64,000 nucleotides of DNA from Verrucomicrobiota bacterium (GCA_014193315.1 BJHS01000001.1:62001-126000), one strand, 5' to 3'. Shown: positions 39,643 through 49,671, numbered from the stretch's first letter. Notes: generated from the letters alone by a model not told the origin. A program made the numbers and translations.

Positions 39643-41367
39643 ATGCCCGCCCACAACGAACCCGAAGACATTCACGAAGAAATCCCGGAGGGCGCCGACG
39701 CCCCGAACGCCCTCATCGACCAGCGCAAGCTCGCCGACGAGGCCGGCCGACGACGCAAGGAGCTCCCGCTGCTCCAGCGGATCGTGAAGCACTTTTCCAA
39801 GGACCGCGCCGTCTACCGTGAGCTCGTCATCAATGCCGAGACCCTCGAGAAGCGCGTGGCACTCCTGACCAACGGCGTCCTCGATAAGTTCGAGATCGAG
39901 CACAAGGGCGAGAACCGCATGGTCGGCGCGATCTTCAAGGGGCGCGTCCAGAACCTCGAGGCCGGCCTCAAGGCAGCCTTCGTCGACATCGGCCAGCCGA
40001 AGAACGCTTTCCTCCACTACTGGGATATGCTCCCGGCCGCCAATGACTCGCAGGTCGAGTTTATCCGCGACAACGAGTCCGAAGAGCAGAAGCAGAAAAG
40101 GGCCCGGTACCAGGCCAAGGACATCCCGCAGCTCTTCCCCGCCGGTTCCGACATCGTCATCCAGGTCGTCAAGGATCAGATCGGCACCAAGGGCCCCCGT
40201 TCGACGACCAACATCGCGCTGCCCGGTCGCTACCTCGTTCTGATGCCCTTCAGTGGCGCGTGCGGCGTTTCCCGCAAGATCGAGGACGACAAAGAACGCG
40301 ATCGCCTCAAGGACATCCTTCGTTCCCTCACGATTCCCGAGGGGATGGGCATCATCATCCGCACCGCGGGAGAAGGCAAGCAGACCAAGTGGTTCGTGCG
40401 GGACCTGCACGTCCTGCTCAAGAGTTGGCAGGCCATCGTCGAGAAGATCAACGCCCCCGACCGGAAGCCCGTCCTGCTCTACCAAGAGCCCGGGCTGATC
40501 GAGCGAACCGTCCGCGACTTCTTGACGGAGGAGATCGACCGCATCCTCGTCGACAACCCGGAGGACTTCAAACTGGTGCAGGAACTCGTGGGCGTGGTCT
40601 CCCCGCGCTCCCGTTCCCGGGTCGAGCTTTACCAGGATCCGATCCCGGTGTTCGAACGCTATAACATCGAGCGCCAGATCGAGCAGTTGTTCCAGCGCCG
40701 CGTCCCGCTTCCCAGCGGCGGTGAGATTGTGATCGACGAGACCGAGGCCCTGACCGCCATTGACGTCAATACTGGCGGCCATCGCGGCAAGGATAACGCC
40801 AAGGACGGTAACTTCATCACCCAGGCCAACCTCGAGGCCGTCACGGAGGCCGCCCGCCAAATCCAGCTCCGCAACCTCGGCGGCCTCATCATGATCGACA
40901 CGATTGACATGAAGAACCCCAAGGACCGCAAGAAGGTCTACGACACCTTGCGCGAGGCGATGGAGGGCGACCGGGCCAAGCACCAGATTCTGCCGATCTC
41001 CCAGCTCGGCGTGCTCCAGATGACGCGCCAGCGCCACACCGAGTCGAACACGACATCGATGTACACGGCCTGCCCGCATTGCGTGGGCCGCGGCATCGTG
41101 AAGAACCCCCGGACGGTTTCGGTCGAGATCCAGCGCAAGCTCCTCAGTGTCATCCGCCGTCTGCGGGAGCAGCATGGTCCCGACAAGGACCTGGAGATCA
41201 ACATCCTCCTGCATCCGATCAACCTCGATCGCATCGTCACGGAGGACCGGGAGTACTTCCGTGACCTGATGAAGTCCTGCAAGGTGCGGATCGGGACCAA
41301 GCCTGACCCGACCTACAGCATCGAGGCCTTCAAGCTCTTCGACGGCGCCGGCCGCGAACTGCGCTAA
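39643..41367 (+). CDS. rng: Ribonuclease E/G family
   Basis: GAIFKGRVQNLEAGLKAAFVDIG, TEALTAIDVNTGG, TACPHCVGRGIV. Confidence 0.92.
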   Translation: MPAHNEPEDIHEEIPEGADAPNALIDQRKLADEAGRRRKELPLLQRIVKHFSKDRAVYRELVINAETLEKRVALLTNGVLDKFEIEHKGENRMVGAIFKGRVQNLEAGLKAAFVDIGQPKNAFLHYWDMLPAANDSQVEFIRDNESEEQKQKRARYQAKDIPQLFPAGSDIVIQVVKDQIGTKGPRSTTNIALPGRYLVLMPFSGACGVSRKIEDDKERDRLKDILRSLTIPEGMGIIIRTAGEGKQTKWFVRDLHVLLKSWQAIVEKINAPDRKPVLLYQEPGLIERTVRDFLTEEIDRILVDNPEDFKLVQELVGVVSPRSRSRVELYQDPIPVFERYNIERQIEQLFQRRVPLPSGGEIVIDETEALTAIDVNTGGHRGKDNAKDGNFITQANLEAVTEAARQIQLRNLGGLIMIDTIDMKNPKDRKKVYDTLREAMEGDRAKHQILPISQLGVLQMTRQRHTESNTTSMYTACPHCVGRGIVKNPRTVSVEIQRKLLSVIRRLREQHGPDKDLEINILLHPINLDRIVTEDREYFRDLMKSCKVRIGTKPDPTYSIEAFKLFDGAGRELR

Positions 41368-41387
41368 CCGCTAGCCTGGTCGGGCTC

Positions 41388-41419
41388 GAGGCCCCCCGCC
41401 GGTGACGGCGGGGGGCCTC
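41388..41419 (+). terminator. Terminator (possibly bidirectional) between convergent rng and P-type ATPase genes
   Basis: GAGGCCCCCCGCC-ggtgac-GGCGGGGGGCCTC perfect 13-bp stem. Confidence 0.85.
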
Positions 41420-41428
41420 TTCGTGCCT

Positions 41429-43354
41429 TCAGCTTTCGCGGCTCGGCCGGTGGGCCAGCAGCCGCAGGCCGTTGAGGCAGACGATGACCGTGCTGCCTTC
41501 ATGGACGCCCACCCCGACCGAAAGGGGGACCCCGGGCCCGAGGATTACGTAGGCGGCCATGCCAAGCGCGGCGCCGACCGAGATGAGCACGTTGACGCGG
41601 ATCGCCCGGCGGGCCGCCCGGCTGAGCTCGATCGCGTCGACGAGCCGCTCGATCCGGTCGTCGGTCAGGACGACGTCGCTCGACTCGAGGGCCGCGTCGC
41701 TGCCGCGTCCGCCCATGCCGATGGCGACGTCGGCCGCCGCGAGGCCCGGGGCGTCGTTCACGCCGTCGCCGACCATCGCGACGATGCGGCCTTCGGCGGA
41801 GAGCCGGCGGATGGCGGCCATCTTGGCGTCGGGCGTCAGGGCGGCGCCGTAGGACTGGACGCCGACCTGCCGGGCGGCGACGGCCGCCGCTTCCTCGCGG
41901 TCGCCGGTCAGCATCACCGTGCGGATGTGCCGGGCGTGGAGCGCGGCAAGGGTCGGGGCGCTGGCGGCGCGAATCTCGTCCACCAGGGTGGCGCGGACGG
42001 TGACGGTGCCGTCGGAGGCCCAGACTTCGCTGACGATGGTGCCGGCGGGGACCAGGGCGCCGGCGATCTCGCGCGCCCCGGTGAATTCGCGGGTGCCGAC
42101 GCTCCAGCGGGTGCCGTTGATGGAACCCGCGACGCCTTGGCCCGGCGAGTTGGACAGGCCGACGACTTCGAGCTGGCCGGCGCCTTCCCGGCGGCACGCG
42201 GCGACGACGCCGGCGGCGAAGGGGTGGGTGGTTCCGGCTTCGAGCGAGAGTAGGGCGGAGAGGGCCCGCCGGCGGTCCGCGTCGGCTGGCAGGACTTCCA
42301 GCGCGGCAACCACGGGGGTGCCCGCGGTCAGGGTGCCTGTCTTGTCGAAGCACACGCAATCGACGTCGGCCAGTCTTTCCACGGCGGCGCCGCCGCGGAA
42401 GAGGATGCCGTGGCGGGCACCCGCCGCAATGGCCGCCAGGACCGCGGAGGGGACCGACAGCACCAACGCGCAGGGGCTGAGCACCACGAGTAAGGTCATC
42501 GCCCGGTACAGCGCGGAGTTCGCGGGGGTGATGCCGTCGCGGAAGGGATGTCCAGTCAGGAGTAGCACCCCCAGGAAGAGGACGGAGGCCGAGAGGGTGA
42601 AAATCGCGTAGGCGTCGCCCCATCGGTCGATGGCTCGCTGCGCGGGGGCCTTGCTCTCCTGGGCCTCCCGGATGAGTTTCACGATGCGGTGGAGGGCGCT
42701 GTCCGCCTCGGCGCGGGTCACCTGCACCACCAGACGGCCCCAGTCATTGAGGGTGCCGCCCGCGACCGCTTCGCCGGGGCGTTTGCTCACGGGCTTGGCC
42801 TCGCCGGTGAGGTTGGACTCGTCGACTGCGCTCTCGCCTTCGAGGACCTCGCCGTCGGCCGGGACGAGCTCTCCGGGTAAGATCGCGATGCGGTCGCCCG
42901 GCGCCAACAAGGCGACCGCCACCTCCCTCTCGGTCCCGTCGGGTCCGATGCGGCGGGCTTGCTTCGGGGAACGGTCGAGCAAGGCGTCGATCGCCCCGCG
43001 GGTGCGATCCATGGCGTAATGCTCAAGGGCGCCGGCCGTCGAGAAGAGGAAGAGGAGGAGCACGCCTTCGAGCGGCTGGCCGACGACCCAGGCGCCGGCG
43101 GCGGCGAGCAACATGAGCAGGTGGACATCGATCCGGCGGTGCCAGCGGAGCGCATGCCAGCCTTCCGCGGCGGCTTCCCAGGCGCCGGCGACGCAGGCGA
43201 GGCCGGCGAGCGTCCCGCGCAGGCTGGCAGGGCCCGCCGCGAGGTCCACGGCGAGGGCTCCGAGTCCCAGGAGGGCGCAGGCGAGGGCCAGCGCGGCGAG
43301 CATCCGCCACTCGCCCGGCTCTTCATGTTCGTGCGGGTGATGGGTGCTGCTCAT
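41429..43354 (-). CDS. P1B-type heavy-metal-translocating ATPase with SPC TM motif and His-rich N-terminus
   Basis: LSPCALVLSVPSA, CFDKTGTLTAGTP, MVGDGVNDAPGLAAADVAIGMG; N-term MSSTHHPHEHEEPGEW, no HMA domain seen. Confidence 0.92.
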   Translation of the reverse strand: MSSTHHPHEHEEPGEWRMLAALALACALLGLGALAVDLAAGPASLRGTLAGLACVAGAWEAAAEGWHALRWHRRIDVHLLMLLAAAGAWVVGQPLEGVLLLFLFSTAGALEHYAMDRTRGAIDALLDRSPKQARRIGPDGTEREVAVALLAPGDRIAILPGELVPADGEVLEGESAVDESNLTGEAKPVSKRPGEAVAGGTLNDWGRLVVQVTRAEADSALHRIVKLIREAQESKAPAQRAIDRWGDAYAIFTLSASVLFLGVLLLTGHPFRDGITPANSALYRAMTLLVVLSPCALVLSVPSAVLAAIAAGARHGILFRGGAAVERLADVDCVCFDKTGTLTAGTPVVAALEVLPADADRRRALSALLSLEAGTTHPFAAGVVAACRREGAGQLEVVGLSNSPGQGVAGSINGTRWSVGTREFTGAREIAGALVPAGTIVSEVWASDGTVTVRATLVDEIRAASAPTLAALHARHIRTVMLTGDREEAAAVAARQVGVQSYGAALTPDAKMAAIRRLSAEGRIVAMVGDGVNDAPGLAAADVAIGMGGRGSDAALESSDVVLTDDRIERLVDAIELSRAARRAIRVNVLISVGAALGMAAYVILGPGVPLSVGVGVHEGSTVIVCLNGLRLLAHRPSRES

Positions 43355-43482
43355 GTCGCGAAGGATGTCGTCGCGATGCGCGTCGGTCAATGATGCGCGC
43401 ACCGTCGCCGTATCAAAAACTTCGCTACGAAGTCGACCGCCGCGGAGCGGAAAAAGTTTTCGTGCGATACGTGAAAATTCCT

Positions 43483-43511
43483 CTTGCGCAAGCGCGAGTT
43501 ATGCTTATGAA
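43483..43511 (+). promoter_or_regulatory. Putative promoter (TTGCGC-16-TATGAA) with -35 inside palindrome CTTGCGCAAG (43483-43492)
   Basis: Sequence match; 24 nt upstream of the GTG start at 43535. Confidence 0.45.
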
Positions 43512-43534
43512 TCTAACCAAGAGTTAACCGCAAC

Positions 43535-43930
43535 GTGACGAACCGAACCGAAACCCCGAGCGAAAGTCTCATCACCGTGTCGCTTCCCCCGAAGCTTCAC
43601 GCCGAGGCTGTCGCCTTTAAGCAGCGGTCCGGTTTCTCCACGTTGAGCGAGGTCATCCGGCACGCTCTGGATCGCTTCGCCGACTCCCGCCCGGCGATCG
43701 AGCCTTCTCGCTCCCGCCAAGTTTCTTTCCGCGTACCGTCGGAGCTCCGCACTCGAATCACCCGTCAGGCGCGTCAGGCGCAGGTGAGTGTAGGGCGCAT
43801 CGTCAGGGTGGCGCTTCAGGCGCTGCCCTCTAACCCAACAACGATCCAAAAAAAGGAAAAAACTATGGCAAAAAAGAAGGCCGCTGCTAAAAAGGCGACC
43901 AAGAAGGCCACCAAGTCGAAGAAGAAGTAA
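43535..43930 (+). CDS. Tandem ribbon-helix-helix (CopG-like) protein with Lys/Ala-rich histone-like tail; GTG start
   Basis: Two RHH-like units (LITVSLPPKLHAEAV...LSEVIRHALDRF; RQVSFRVPSELRTRITRQARQ...VGRIVRVALQAL) then MAKKKAAAKKATKKATKSKKK. Confidence 0.7.
   Translation: MTNRTETPSESLITVSLPPKLHAEAVAFKQRSGFSTLSEVIRHALDRFADSRPAIEPSRSRQVSFRVPSELRTRITRQARQAQVSVGRIVRVALQALPSNPTTIQKKEKTMAKKKAAAKKATKKATKSKKK
43865..43930 (+). CDS. Possible nested 21-aa Lys-rich peptide from internal ATG
   Basis: AAGGAAAAAACT-ATG has its own SD-like AGGA; same frame as host ORF. Confidence 0.35.
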   Translation: MAKKKAAAKKATKKATKSKKK

Positions 43931-43988
43931 TTCTTCTAAGACTGTTCCGTCCCTCGGGATGGATGGCGCCGGCACCCCCGGTTTACAC

Positions 43989-44020
43989 AAGGACCCTCGC
44001 AAGGGGGTCCTTTTCTTTTT
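43989..44020 (+). terminator. Rho-independent terminator
   Basis: AAGGACCC-loop-GGGTCCTT followed by TTCTTTTT. Confidence 0.88.
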
Positions 44021-44089
44021 CCGGTTTCGCCGACCCGATATAGGCTTGAAAGGGTGGGCGGGGGCACGGTTTGTTATCCCCCTGTATCC

Positions 44090-45352
44090 ATGAGCACCCC
44101 TATCCCCGCCGGCGCCGGCAAAATCACCGTCGCCAATGGCAAGCTGACCGTCCCTGACCGCCCCATCATCCCGTTCATCGAAGGTGACGGCACCGGTCCC
44201 GACATCTGGCGCGCTTCCGTCCGCGTCCTGGATGCCGCCGTGGCCAAGGCTTACGCCGGCACGCGTCAGATCCAGTGGCTCGAGGTCCTAGCCGGCGAGA
44301 AAGCTTTCAACCAGACCAAGAACTGGCTCCCCGAGGAGACGCTGACCGCCTTCCGCGAATACCTCGTCGGCATCAAGGGGCCGTTGACGACCCCGACCGG
44401 AGGCGGCATCCGCTCGCTCAACGTCGCCTTGCGTCAGCAGCTCGATCTTTATGTCTGTCTTCGGCCGGTGCAGTGGTTCACCGGCGTCCCTTCACCGGTG
44501 AAGAACCCCGGCAAGGTCGACATGGTTATCTTCCGCGAGAACACCGAGGACATCTACGCCGGTATCGACTTCGAAGCCGGTTCGGAGGTCGCCCTCAAGA
44601 CCCTCGAGTTCATCAAGACGAACTTCCCGAAGGAATTTAAGAAGATTCGTTTCGGCGACGAACAGCCCGCCACCGTCGGCCTCGGCATCAAGCCGGTTTC
44701 CCGTCCCGGTTCCGAGCGCCTGATCCGCTCGGCGATCCAGTACGCGATCGCGAACAAGCGCAAGACGCTGACCCTCGTCCATAAGGGTAATATCATGAAG
44801 TACACCGAGGGCGCCTTCATGAAGTGGGGCTACGACCTCGCCAAGAGCGAGTTCGGCGCGGTCGAGATCGACGGCGGTCCCTGGTGCAAGATCCCTGAAG
44901 GCAAGCCCGGCGCGGGCTTGATCATCAAGGACGCGATCGCGGATATCACCCTCCAGCAGGTGCTCACCCGCCCGACCGACTTCGATGTCATCGCGACCCT
45001 CAACCTGAACGGCGACTACCTCTCCGACGCCCTGGCGGCGCAGGTTGGCGGCATCGGCATCGCCCCGGGCGGTAATATCAACTACCTCACCGGCCACGCG
45101 ATCTTCGAGGCCACCCACGGCACCGCGCCGAAGTACGCCAACAAGGACGTCGTCAACCCTGGTTCCGTCGTGCTCTCCGGCGAGATGATGCTTCGTTACC
45201 TCGGTTGGACCGAGGCGGCCGACCTCATCCTGAAGGGGCTCAACGGCGCCATCGGGGGCGGCCGCGTGACCTATGACTTCGCCCGCCAGATGCAGGGCGC
45301 GACGGAGATTAAGTGCTCGGAGTTCGGCGACGCCATCATCGCGTCGATGTAA
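44090..45352 (+). CDS. icd: NADP-dependent isocitrate dehydrogenase
   Basis: [49 protein letters not shown]. Confidence 0.95.
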   Translation: MSTPIPAGAGKITVANGKLTVPDRPIIPFIEGDGTGPDIWRASVRVLDAAVAKAYAGTRQIQWLEVLAGEKAFNQTKNWLPEETLTAFREYLVGIKGPLTTPTGGGIRSLNVALRQQLDLYVCLRPVQWFTGVPSPVKNPGKVDMVIFRENTEDIYAGIDFEAGSEVALKTLEFIKTNFPKEFKKIRFGDEQPATVGLGIKPVSRPGSERLIRSAIQYAIANKRKTLTLVHKGNIMKYTEGAFMKWGYDLAKSEFGAVEIDGGPWCKIPEGKPGAGLIIKDAIADITLQQVLTRPTDFDVIATLNLNGDYLSDALAAQVGGIGIAPGGNINYLTGHAIFEATHGTAPKYANKDVVNPGSVVLSGEMMLRYLGWTEAADLILKGLNGAIGGGRVTYDFARQMQGATEIKCSEFGDAIIASM

Positions 45353-45446
45353 GCCCCAGGTGGGCGTCTTCCGGCCGTTGGCGGGTCCGCTTGGGACTTG
45401 CCAACGGCCTATTTTTTGGCAGGTATCTTCTTCTCCCTACATCACC

Positions 45447-46217
45447 ATGAAGCACACCCTCACCGTCCTCGCCCTCGCCAGCCTCACCGCCGGCTCCTTC
45501 GCCCAGTCCGCCCCGGCTCCCGTCGCGGCCACCGCCTCCGACCTCGCGGTCCGGGGTGGCATCTCCTGGTCCGGCAAGAACGTCTTCCGCGGCAAGGAAC
45601 GCTCCAGCGACACCGGCCTGATCCAGTCCGACATCACCGCCGAGTATAACATCCCTGGTTTCTCCGGCGTCTCCGCTTACCTCTCCTTCTACAACGCCGA
45701 CAGCTTCGAGCGCGTCTATGTCCTCGGCGCCCGCACCGACGACTCCCTCGGCCGCCTCGACGTGGGTATCCAGCGCTCCTCCGCGGTCTCCGCCAAGAGC
45801 CTTGCCGCCCACGGCTTCACCCTCCTGGACTCCAACCGTGAGATCTATGTCGGCCAGTCGTTCAAGTCCCTGCCGTTCTCCCCGGTCGCGACCCTCTACT
45901 ACAGCACCGATCTCAAGGAACTCACCCTCGACCTCGCCGCCTCCAAGTCCTTCAAGGGCGCCGACCTCGGTATCCCTGGCTTTGAAGTCGTGGTGAAGGG
46001 TAACCTCGGTCTCTCCGACGCCAAGGACGCCAATGGCGACGGCCTCAAGGCCAAGAATGCCTATACCTACATCGGCGCCTCCGTCGACGTCACCCGTGCC
46101 GTCGGCCAGGGTGCCGTGGTCGGTGCCGGCCTGAACTACGCCTATAACACGGACGGCCAAGCCGCCGTGAAGAGCTCGGCGACCTTCCTGAAGGTTTTCG
46201 CCAACTTCAAGTTCTAA
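45447..46217 (+). CDS. Putative beta-barrel outer membrane protein
   Basis: Signal peptide (MKHTLTVLALASLTAGSFAQ), alternating beta pattern, C-terminal ...VFANFKF. Confidence 0.65.
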   Translation: MKHTLTVLALASLTAGSFAQSAPAPVAATASDLAVRGGISWSGKNVFRGKERSSDTGLIQSDITAEYNIPGFSGVSAYLSFYNADSFERVYVLGARTDDSLGRLDVGIQRSSAVSAKSLAAHGFTLLDSNREIYVGQSFKSLPFSPVATLYYSTDLKELTLDLAASKSFKGADLGIPGFEVVVKGNLGLSDAKDANGDGLKAKNAYTYIGASVDVTRAVGQGAVVGAGLNYAYNTDGQAAVKSSATFLKVFANFKF

Positions 46218-46241
46218 GCCCTGCGCCCCAAGGAGTGCCCC

Positions 46242-46276
46242 GGGAGGCGCGGTTTCGGCCGCGCCTCCCTTGTTTT
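46242..46276 (+). terminator. Rho-independent terminator
   Basis: GGGAGGCGCGG-tttcgg-CCGCGCCTCCC-TTGTTTTT. Confidence 0.9.
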
Positions 46277-46362
46277 TGGGTATTTTTGACCTTAGCCCGC
46301 CGGGGGTGCATTCGGGTGTTGACGGAGGGGGGTGCTTTACCATGTTCCCGCTTTCCCTCTTT

Positions 46363-46794
46363 ATGAAGACCACGCTAGCCAAGAACGTGCAGCTCAAGGA
46401 CAAGACCTGGTACGTCGTCGACGCCAAGGACCAGGTCCTCGGCCGCCTTGCTGTCAAGATCGCCAATATCCTGCGCGGTCGCCACAAGCCCACCTACACC
46501 CCCCACGTCGATACCGGTGACTACGTCATCGTGATCAACGCCGACAAGGTTCGCCTGACCGGTGCCAAGGAAGAGGACAAGACCTACATGTTCTACACCG
46601 GCTGGGTCGGCACCGCCTACCGCCGTACGGCCGCCGCGATGCGGGCCAAGCGCCCCGAGTTCCTGGTCACCCATGCCGTCAAGGGCATGCTGCCCAAGAA
46701 CCGTCTGGCTAACGACATGATCGCCAAACTTCGCGTCTACGCCGGTGAACAGCACGAGCATGCCGCCTCCAACCCGATCCCTTTCAAGGGTTAA
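46363..46794 (+). CDS. rplM: 50S ribosomal protein L13
   Basis: WYVVDAKDQVLGRLAVKIANILRGRHKPTYTPHVDTGDYVIVINADKV. Confidence 0.96.
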   Translation: MKTTLAKNVQLKDKTWYVVDAKDQVLGRLAVKIANILRGRHKPTYTPHVDTGDYVIVINADKVRLTGAKEEDKTYMFYTGWVGTAYRRTAAAMRAKRPEFLVTHAVKGMLPKNRLANDMIAKLRVYAGEQHEHAASNPIPFKG

Positions 46795-46812
46795 GCCCCG
46801 ACCTTCCCGTCA

Positions 46813-47214
46813 ATGAGCGCCAAGTCCCCCGAAATCTACACCGCCGTCGGCCGTCGTAAGACCGCCTCGGCCCGTATCCGCCTTTCCCGCGGCACCGGTT
46901 CGATCTCCATCAATGGCAAGCCTGCCGAGGAGTACCTCTACACCGAGGCTCTGGTGAAGTCCGCCACCCTCCCGATCCGCACCGCGGGTCTGGAAGGCCA
47001 GGTCGACGTGATCGTCAAGGTCATCGGCGGAGGCCCCAACGGCCAGGCCGGCGCTATCTCGCATGGTCTCGCCCGGGCCATCCAGAAGCTCGACGGCACC
47101 CTGCGCGCCCCCCTCAAGAAGGAAGGCCTCCTGACCCGCGACGGTCGTATGCGCGAGCGTAAGAAGCCTGGCCGCCCCGGTGCCCGCAAGCGCTTCCAGT
47201 TCTCCAAGCGCTAA
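46813..47214 (+). CDS. rpsI: 30S ribosomal protein S9
   Basis: AVGRRKTASARIRL, C-terminal DGRMRERKKPGRPGARKRFQFSKR. Confidence 0.97.
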   Translation: MSAKSPEIYTAVGRRKTASARIRLSRGTGSISINGKPAEEYLYTEALVKSATLPIRTAGLEGQVDVIVKVIGGGPNGQAGAISHGLARAIQKLDGTLRAPLKKEGLLTRDGRMRERKKPGRPGARKRFQFSKR

Positions 47215-47237
47215 ACCGCCCCGAGACAGGAACGACG

Positions 47238-47265
47238 AAGGCCCCGGCTCCCCGGGGCCTTTTTG
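47238..47265 (+). terminator. Rho-independent terminator
   Basis: AAGGCCCCGG-ctcc-CCGGGGCCTT-TTTG. Confidence 0.9.
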
Positions 47266-47324
47266 TTGCCCAGTTTCCCTCCTCCGCCCATCAATTTGTC
47301 ACGTCCCTCCAACATCCTTCCGCC

Positions 47325-48374
47325 ATGACCTCCCCCTTGACCAAAGTCGGCATCGTCGGCGCCTCCGGCTACACCGGGGAGGAGCTCGTCCGCGTCCTCG
47401 CCCGCCACCCGCGGGTCACGCTCGCGGCGGTGTGTTCCCGGACCTTGGCCGGCAAGGCCGTCGCCGACGAGATTCCGCGGCTGCGCGGCGTGGTCGACCC
47501 GGCGCTACGCTTCGCCCCCTCCTCGCCCGAGGAGTGCGCGAAGTCCGACGTGGAGGTCTGGTTCCTCGCGCTGCCGCACGGCGTCGCCGCGGAGTACGCC
47601 GCTCCCTTGGTCGCGGCGGGCAAGCGCGTGCTCGACCTCTCGGCCGACTTTCGTTTGCGCGACCTTGCGCTGTACAAGCAGTACTACGGTCATGACCACC
47701 CGGCCCCGGCGCTCGCCGCGCAGGCCCGCTACGTCATCCCGGAACTTCAGGCCGACGACGCTTGGAAGTCCGCGAAGCTCATCGCTTGCCCGGGTTGCTA
47801 CCCGACCAGCATCCAGGTTCCGCTCATCCCGCTCCTGCGCGCGGGCCTGCTCAAGCCTGCGCCGGGCCAGCTTGTGATCAACGCCTACAGCGGCGTCTCG
47901 GGCGCCGGCAAGAAGGCCGACGTGGCCTTCCTCTTCTCCGAGCGCGACAGTTCCATCAAGGCCTACGGCATCCCCGGTCACCGGCATCTCGCCGAAATCG
48001 AGGAGCAGTTCGCCGCCGCCGCGGGCCAGCCAGTCGTCGTCCAATTCAACCCGCACCTCGCCCCGATGCATCGGGGCATCGCCACGACCATCGTCGTGCC
48101 CGCCCCCGGCGTCACCGCCGCCCAGGTCGAGGCCGTGTGGCAGCAGGCCTATGCGGGCCGGCCGTTCGTGACCTTGCTCAAGTCGGGCGATTTCCCCGAT
48201 ACCGCCCACGTCGCCAACACCAACCGGGTCGCCTGCTCGGTCGTCGCCGACGCCCGCACCGGGAACCTCATCATCACGTCCGTCATCGACAACCTCCTCA
48301 AGGGGGCCGGCGGCCAAGCGGTCCAGAACCTCAACCTGATGATGGGCTGGCCCGAGGCCGAAGGCTTGCGCTGA
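47325..48374 (+). CDS. argC: N-acetyl-gamma-glutamyl-phosphate reductase
   Basis: VGIVGASGYTGEELVRVLARHP, CPGCYPTSIQVPLIPLL. Confidence 0.95.
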   Translation: MTSPLTKVGIVGASGYTGEELVRVLARHPRVTLAAVCSRTLAGKAVADEIPRLRGVVDPALRFAPSSPEECAKSDVEVWFLALPHGVAAEYAAPLVAAGKRVLDLSADFRLRDLALYKQYYGHDHPAPALAAQARYVIPELQADDAWKSAKLIACPGCYPTSIQVPLIPLLRAGLLKPAPGQLVINAYSGVSGAGKKADVAFLFSERDSSIKAYGIPGHRHLAEIEEQFAAAAGQPVVVQFNPHLAPMHRGIATTIVVPAPGVTAAQVEAVWQQAYAGRPFVTLLKSGDFPDTAHVANTNRVACSVVADARTGNLIITSVIDNLLKGAGGQAVQNLNLMMGWPEAEGLR

Positions 48375-48383
48375 GTTTTCCCC

Positions 48384-49613
48384 ATGTCCCTCGAGTTTAC
48401 CAACGATTCCCCCGGGCTGACCGACGTCCCGGGCTTCCGCGTCGGCGCCGCCGGTTGCGATATTCGCAACAAGGGCCTCGACCGCCTCGACCTCACCCTG
48501 GTCGTCGCCGACCGTCCTTGCGTCGCCGCGGGCGTCTTCACCACGAACGACGTCAAGGCTGGCCCCGTCCGCTACTCCCAGACCGTCCTGGCGGCCTCCG
48601 CGGAGCGGATCCGAGGCATCGTCGGCAATAGCGGCAACGCCAACGCCTGCACGGCCGCCCAAGGCGACCAGGATGCCGCCGCGATGGCCCAGCTCGCCGC
48701 CACCGCCGTGGGTTTCCCGTCGGACGCTTTCCTCGTCTGCTCCACCGGCCGCATCGGTGAACTCCTGCCGATGACCAAGGTCGCCGAGGGCATCAAGGTC
48801 TCCGCGGCTCGCCTCACCCGCGACGCCGCCGAGGGCGTCCGCTCCGCCAACGCCATCCTGACCTCCGACACCCGTCCGAAGAGCTGCAGCGCCCGCTTCA
48901 CCTGGGAAGGGAAGGTCGTCACCGTGGCCGGCATCGCGAAGGGCGCCGGTATGATCGAGCCCAACATGGCCACGATGCTCGCCTTCGTCTGCACCGACGC
49001 GGCCGCCTCGCCCGCCGAACTCAAGACGGCCCTCAAGTCCGCGTCCGATCAATCCTTCAACTGCGTCAGCGTCGACGGCGACATGTCCACCAATGACACC
49101 GTTCTTCTGCTCGCCTCCGGCGCCGCCGGCGTCGCGGTCGGGGCGTCCGCCCCCGCCGCCCTGCGCGCCCTCTTTCAAGAAGCCCTCGATCAGGTCTGCT
49201 TCGCCCTCGCCGAGAAGATCGTGGGCGACGGCGAGAAGATCACCAAGGTGGTCTCCGTCGAGATCGAGGGTGCCCGCAGCCGCGCCGACGCCGAGAAAAT
49301 CGCCCGCGCGATTGGCAACTCCCTCCTAGTGAAGTCCTCCTGGTTCGGCGAAGACCCCAACTGGGGCCGGCTCGCCGATGCCGCCGGCTACGCCCGCACC
49401 GGGCTGGATGAGACCAAACTGGATATCTTCTACGACGACGTGCCGGCCGTCCTCGGCGGCCGGCCCTTGCCGGAGAATAAGCCGCGCTGGAAGCAGGTGG
49501 TGCAGGCCGCCCGGTTCGCGGTGCGCCTGAAGCTCAACCTCGGCGACGCAAAATTCCGCCTGCTCGCGGCCGACCTTACCGACGGCTACGTGAACTACAA
49601 CAAGAGCGAGTGA
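48384..49613 (+). CDS. argJ: Bifunctional glutamate N-acetyltransferase/amino-acid acetyltransferase
   Basis: [35 protein letters not shown]. Confidence 0.95.
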   Translation: MSLEFTNDSPGLTDVPGFRVGAAGCDIRNKGLDRLDLTLVVADRPCVAAGVFTTNDVKAGPVRYSQTVLAASAERIRGIVGNSGNANACTAAQGDQDAAAMAQLAATAVGFPSDAFLVCSTGRIGELLPMTKVAEGIKVSAARLTRDAAEGVRSANAILTSDTRPKSCSARFTWEGKVVTVAGIAKGAGMIEPNMATMLAFVCTDAAASPAELKTALKSASDQSFNCVSVDGDMSTNDTVLLLASGAAGVAVGASAPAALRALFQEALDQVCFALAEKIVGDGEKITKVVSVEIEGARSRADAEKIARAIGNSLLVKSSWFGEDPNWGRLADAAGYARTGLDETKLDIFYDDVPAVLGGRPLPENKPRWKQVVQAARFAVRLKLNLGDAKFRLLAADLTDGYVNYNKSE

Positions 49614-49671
49614 GCCCGGGTTTTCCCCCTTGTCTCGCCCGCCCGCCCTGTCGACACTCCCGGTCCGACCG

